From: Ceratorhiza oryzae-sativae
Lineage: Eukaryota > Basidiomycota > Agaricomycetes > Cantharellales > Ceratobasidiaceae
Direction of reading: 5' to 3'
Length of the DNA: 64,000 bases
NCBI GenBank assembly: GCA_030998015.1
Contig: JARWMV010000250.1
Span: 496,001 to 560,000 of the forward strand
In this document: positions 59,801 to 64,000 of the stretch, piece by piece
Layout: each line of letters starts with the position of its first letter
Position numbering within the stretch: the stretch's first letter is position 1
Made by a program: the position numbers and the translations under genes
Notes under the pieces: generated by a model
What the model was told of the DNA's origin: nothing
The model's database searches: none
What the model saw: only the letters and a program-made list of their open reading frames with translations

Positions 59801-61609
59801 TATATTTGCACGCTTGTTGAACTTTTCGCGGGGCAGTGCAGCGTTCGAGAGGTAGCAGCACCAGTGTTTATTCCACTGCTTGCTTTTATTTCCGGAAACG
59901 TCGTCGACGAACACTATAAACGGCACAGAATAAATAGGACGACCGTTTGCCTTTGCACGCAGGGGGTTCGGTGATAAATCGCAAGACGAACAGGCGTCGT
60001 CTGGACCTGTCATTATAGTACAGATTAAATACGGCAATAATAGAGTATATAAAACATACCAGTGCGTTGAATACTAATTCCATTCGGGAGGGCAGCGAGC
60101 AATTCAACACAGGTGCGACGAAAGTCAGCAAGCGGCTTCATAGTACGCTCGGGGCTCTCAATGAATGAGTTATTGCTGGCTTCGCTCTTTGTGTGCGAGG
60201 TAGTCAGCGCATATACAATAAGATAGATGGCACTCACCGTGTTCTTTGCCAAATACTTGCCGCGCGCCCACATGCCACCATCACGGCGTAGGAACATTTC
60301 TGGAATGAAGGCGGACCCATCATTTAGTTCGCAAACTTCATCGACAAAATATGTTTTGTTGTCGTGCGTAGCCATTGGAGTGAGTTGTTTTTTGTTTTCG
60401 CCTTGCACAAGTTTTTCTCCATGCCATATTTCCGACGAATGAGTCCCGGCGTCCTCGGGATAGAACTGAAGATGTTCTCGCACATGCAAGTTTGAAAAAT
60501 CCTTCAAGTTCGATTAGCACTTCAAAGGGGAAAACGGTACATCATGAAATAAAGCAAACAAACCTGCCGAACCATAGCGTCAATAGAGTTTAAATAGTAT
60601 ATGTTGCCTGTTGGGGTTTTATACGTACGAGAAGAGTCGCCAACCGCTCGCTTCAGTCCCTCTTGACATTTTTCGAGTGAGTAGATGGTTGGAACGTCCA
60701 GCGTCCCCATTGCCTTGGCCCAATCAAGTATCGCCTGCTGCTGTGCAACGGAAAAGTGAATGTGAGGCGCGTTGAACAATGAATGCGTCAAAAAATGCTA
60801 ACTACATGCGTCAATTCGATTCAATATTCCGCACACCAAAAGAACTTACCGCTCGGTCAGGATATGGAGCCCAACCAGGGTCAGAAGAGCGACCAGACCT
60901 TGCAGACGACGGCTCGCCTGTCTTGGGCGCTATTACACAGATATGCATGAAGCACTACCACGTACGAAGAAGTCGGCGATGTACTTACGGTCGGGCTGGT
61001 GTGTAAAGGAAAGATAATCGGGCACAGAAAATGCGTCGGGGTCGAGGGCGTACTGATAAGGACCATTGAAGTACTCGCCGAGTGAGTCAACAAGAGCCGG
61101 GTTATTATATGCATCATCCAATGCCGATATGGGAGGAATGTGTATATCGGGAGCAGGTGGTAGGGGCGGACTCGCGAGAACAGGCTCGGACGATAGCGAA
61201 GCTACATCAGCACCAAAATCGTCCTGTAAGTGATGCTGGTTCTCGTCGTCGGCTGGGGGCGTCGTTACGGGCAAGTGTGGGCGCTGTATTGAGTACGCAA
61301 AATCTGTTTAAAATTGAGAAAAGATTTTAATATAAACGTTCTCACAGTCCGCTCTTCCTTGAGTTGCTTAGAGGATAGAATCTTCAGGTTCTCGTACTCA
61401 ACCCGAGTTAGGTGGGTTGCCCGCTTGATGTGTCCCAAAATTTTCGAACGTGACATGGGTTCCAACAAGACATTTCGGCTTGTCCGACAGAGCGTGCATT
61501 GGTACATAGTACCAATCGTCTGGATAAAATCCATACCTAAATAAATATTCAGCAATCATGCGTTGCGCCTTTCCAGTTACTTACTGTCCTCAGGGGTACT
61601 TTTAGGCAT
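56896..61609 (-). CDS. Transposase-like protein with C2H2 finger and WW domain (E2)
   Basis: The start at 61609 (MPKSTPEDS) is followed by a C2H2 finger near 61500-61430, and many short introns separate the exons. Uninterrupted long exons at 59670-59131 (MVPVWDVLEQREVLVRPYML to NPLLAVDGA) and 58990-58193 (MDKNKSFELFCTRLRSLSVA...) cover the two sites broken in E1. The motif PTEILHTLLLGIAKYLW lies near 59060 and FVVNIHSMHNYEL near 57540. The WW domain (LPFGW...TTWEIP) is at about 57012-56914 and the stop at 56896. The candidate acidic catalytic residues are in FVDDVSG, but I cannot assign a DDE triad with confidence. Confidence 0.7.
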
Positions 61610-62019
61610 GCCGCGGACAGAGAGTTGCGGGGGGGAAGCGATCGTGGTCAAGTTCACAGGAGCGTCGTGGCAATACGTACAATTCATGTAGCATATCAGA
61701 AAAATCAAATCCAGTCATAGCAAAAATATTCAGTCCACCATGTATCTTTGTTTCAGTCTGGTCAGATCAGTTATGTTTTGTCTATAGCATATACATATCG
61801 TTCATACATCCGTCGTTGGTTTTGGCCGACGTGTCCCTCCACCACCGCTCCGTTGTTGTACCTTTGTTTCCCAAAACGACGTTGCGACGTTGCGGGATCA
61901 ACATCTGATTTTCAGCGTCGGTCGGTAAATTTGCCGGTGGCAGATACATCAACCGCCGACGTATTTACAGGCACTGACAGGCACGTGCCACCTGTTTGAC
62001 AAACCAAGGGCCGCGTTCG

Positions 62020-62050
62020 TAGTTAGGTTAAGCTCGCTCACGTAGCGGTG
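62020..62050 (-). repeat. Outer terminal inverted repeat of E2
   Basis: Mirror of 46733-46763, abutting TA (62051-62052) and then the oxidoreductase coding sequence starting GTCGAAGTT. Confidence 0.85.
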
Positions 62051-62052
62051 TA

Positions 62053-63342
62053 GTCGAAGTTCCCATCCCAGTACCACAACCGGACGAAGTCTTGATCAAG
62101 CTAGAATGGGGCGGTGTCAACTTTAGCGAGTACCCTACGCCACAATACAACGTCGGGAGTATTTACCGCTACGCTAGTTGATATACTTTTCAGGAATGGT
62201 TCCTATCCTCGACCCGCCCCATACGTGATGGGCGAAGAAGGTGCTGGAACTATCGTGTCGTTCCCTTGCGCCAGTGATATGTATGTATCGTAACATTGGT
62301 GCCGCCTGGAGACTAACCCTGGTTGAAAGCGCCGAACCGGATGACTTTGAGGCGCGAGGGTTTTACAAGGGAGCCCGTGCCGTAACTGTACGCCACTCAC
62401 ATTAGCCGTAAAAATTGTGCCATTTCTCTCAAATCACTCGGACATTATTCCAGTTCGGTAGCTGCTGCTTTGCGGAATATGTTACCGTCAACTGGAAAGA
62501 CGTTTTTGTCGTCCCGAATGGCATAAGCACGCGGATTGCCGCCGCAATTCTAACGCAAGGGCTCACAGGTGAGTATCTCGCTGAAAAAACGCTGAAGATG
62601 TTGATTCTAATTACCGATATTCAATCTATAGCACTAACATCCATTCGAGACGCATATAGGGTGAAAAAAGGTGACGCAGTCTTGGTGCATACAGCCGCCG
62701 GTGGAGTGGGTATGCTTCTCTGCCAGGTGAGTATCATCACCAACCCCCCCCCAATAACGATATCATGAATACCATTGCAGCTCGCCCGTAATTATGGGGC
62801 GACAGTTATAGGTACAACGTCATCGGAGGCCAAAGCATGCCGTGCGCGAGAAGCTGGAGCATCACATGTTATCTTATATACCAAGCAATCCATCTCGGAA
62901 ACGGTCCTCAAAATAACGAACGGGCAAGGCGTTCAGGGAATTTACGACGGTGTCGGGGCATCGACCTGGGAGGACGACCTGCGGGCCGTCGCTATTATGG
63001 GCACAATCGTGAGTCTGGGGGATGCCAGCGGACCGGTCCCACCAGTAAACCTACACACGCTCTCAGAGAAGAATATCAAAGTTTGCTATCCTGTGTGAGT
63101 GGCTTGTGCGTCCACAAGGTCGCAAAATTCTAATGGGTCGGGACAGCCTGCGAAACTACCTTCCCAACCCTAAGCGATTTCAGCAGTATTGTACCGAACT
63201 ATTTGAATTCGTTCGTACCGGCCGACTGAAGGTCGAAATATACGCCGAGTATCCGTTTACAACGGAAGGGGTCCGCCAAACTCATCGTGATATTGAATCT
63301 AGGAGGACAGTAGGGAAGCTGCTGATCAGGATCGGGTCGTAG
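62053..63342 (+). pseudogene. Quinone oxidoreductase (zeta-crystallin type), 5' end removed
   Basis: Coding sequence starts directly at the transposon edge with VEVPIPVPQPDEVLIKLEWG (GroES-like fold). Later exons give APYVMGEEGAGTIV, FYKGARAVTFGSCCFAEYVT, then the NADPH-binding segment VHTAAGGVGMLLCQ, LARNYGATVIGTTSSEAKA, GQGVQGIYDGVGASTWEDDL, SLGDASGPVPP and EKNIKVCYPV. After a last intron LRNYLPNPKRFQQYCTELFE and TVGKLLIRIGS finish the protein. These match Zta1-like NADPH:quinone reductases of the MDR superfamily without zinc. The body reads intact, but its start codon and promoter lie inverted at 54136-54186, so no normal protein can be made from this locus. Confidence 0.85.
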
Positions 63343-63591
63343 CCTGCCTAAGAGGACAGCTTATCAATGCCAGAGAATTAACGGGATATGACATTCTAGC
63401 GATCGTTCATTGTATATTTGTCCGGATTTTCAAATAGCCACCTGGAGCCGCAGAATTTGTATTTTACACAGGGAACGCGCGATTACTATTCCACTAAGAT
63501 ATCCCAGTTTATGCTTACAGTTCATGGAGAGCTACTCGTGACAACAGAATCATCCTACACCAATCATAAGTCTTGAAGCGGAGTGAGTGGA
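63343..63591. other. Short intergenic stretch between convergent genes
   Basis: It contains the 3' ends of the oxidoreductase and of the minus-strand gene to the right. Nothing else is seen. Confidence 0.5.
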
Positions 63592-64000
63592 TTAAGGGGC
63601 AGGTGGCAAAGCGGCAACTCGATGGGGGGGAGTCAAAACCAACGGAGATGAAGCCACTCCTCCAAGTCCTCCAATTGGGAGTGAGCCTCCGTGTCCTAAG
63701 ACGGGAGCATTTGCAGTTACAGTATACGCAAAATTGACGAGGTTGGTATCAGAGCTGAAATGGAGAGCGATGAGATTATATGATAGAATAAATTAAACTG
63801 AAAAATCTACATACTCGAGCTCGTAGCGCTGGACTTGGTCATAGGCGGCATTGAAGTTGGTTTCGTTCAAGTCCTCCCTGCGGCTGTCCCAATGTGGGTT
63901 GTTATCTCTGTCCATATCGTAAGCCCAGTCGCGCCATTTGCGAATGAATGTATCAAGGGCGAAGTAAACGAGTTGCTCTCGTTGCTGGGTTTTGTTACCT
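63592..64000 (-). CDS. 3' part of unidentified gene, cut by window edge
   Basis: Exons 64000-63815 (partial) and 63754-63592 are joined by a 60-bp GTATGT...TTTCAG intron in phase. The visible end reads EQLVYFALDTFIRKWRDWAY and NETNFNAAYDQVQRYELDSD, then a hydrophobic, Gly/Pro-rich tail (LPIGGLGGVASSPLVLTPP) to a stop at 63592. The first part is helical and charged. I do not recognise the family; the N-terminus lies outside the window. Confidence 0.6.

Larger units (their letters stand above)
54646..62050 (-). mobile_element. DNA transposon, right inverted copy (E2)
   Basis: The 7405-bp element is the mirror of E1, with inner end CACCGCCACGTGAACGAGC (TA at 54644-54645) and outer end CACCGCTACGTGAGCGAGC inverted (TA at 62051-62052). 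Scattered substitutions and small indels separate it from E1, so it is a true second copy. The transposase and accessory frames are uninterrupted at the three sites where E1 is broken. After undoing the spacer inversion, this copy sits in exon 1 of the quinone oxidoreductase gene. Whether it is still mobile cannot be told from sequence. Confidence 0.85.

Noticed and set aside
46733..62050. Assembly artefact (fold-back read) as explanation for the palindrome
   Set aside because: The arms differ by scattered substitutions and indels with opposite coding consequences, the spacer is asymmetric, and both outer flanks are distinct and biologically interpretable.
1..64000. CRISPR array, operon or bacterial-type features
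   Set aside because: Intron-rich eukaryotic genes throughout. The only regular tandem repeats are the 25-bp minisatellite and 113-bp LTR units, neither with spacers.

Overview
This is eukaryotic DNA, almost certainly from a filamentous basidiomycete. The genes carry many short introns (41-62 bp, GT...AG), some with CTAAC branch sites, and the gene set fits: a fungal ABCA transporter, Sld2, mitochondrial ATPase inhibitor, BTB families and an RBR ligase. A Rhizoctonia-like agaricomycete is my guess, with no phylogenetic test behind it. All gene models come from reading splice sites and frames by eye.

Region 1 (1-35.4 kb) is host gene space. In order it holds: a full-size ABCA-type transporter (minus); a small four-helix membrane protein with a decayed paralogue; a five-exon ATPase inhibitor IF1 gene; an APH/choline-kinase-like gene; an aspartic protease with a C-terminal membrane anchor; two tandem nicotinamide-riboside-kinase-like genes; a BTB gene; head-to-head SLD2 and RRM-RBR ubiquitin ligase genes; a decayed BTB copy; and a third, intact BTB gene. 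Four of these genes (transporter C-terminus, APH, protease, first kinase) and the decayed BTB copy show apparent one-base frame breaks. These are either consensus errors or real decay.

Region 2 (about 35.7-44.8 kb) is an island of nested, mostly CpG-poor retroelement and Helitron debris. Six LTR-type units could be delimited to the base with matching 5-bp target duplications. A chromodomain Gypsy pol remnant (minus) and a Pif1/Helitron helicase remnant (plus) are both interrupted by them. When the inserts are removed, the helicase reading frame rejoins.

Region 3 (46.7-62.05 kb) is the most striking part. Two 7.4-kb copies of one DNA transposon stand in inverted orientation around a spacer of about 510 bp. 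Each copy has imperfect 31-bp terminal repeats (CACCGC...), a TA dinucleotide at each end, and two genes: a transposase-like protein with an N-terminal C2H2 finger and a C-terminal WW domain, and an acidic accessory protein. The spacer carries, on the minus strand, the start codon and first 16 codons of a quinone oxidoreductase. The rest of that gene lies on the plus strand just beyond the right copy (62053-63342). The two parts rejoin in frame across a single TA. The simplest history is insertion of a transposon into the first exon, followed by recombination between the inverted copies that flipped the spacer. The left copy has at least three disabling lesions; the right copy is intact at the same sites.

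The window ends in the 3' part of an unidentified minus-strand gene (63592-64000).
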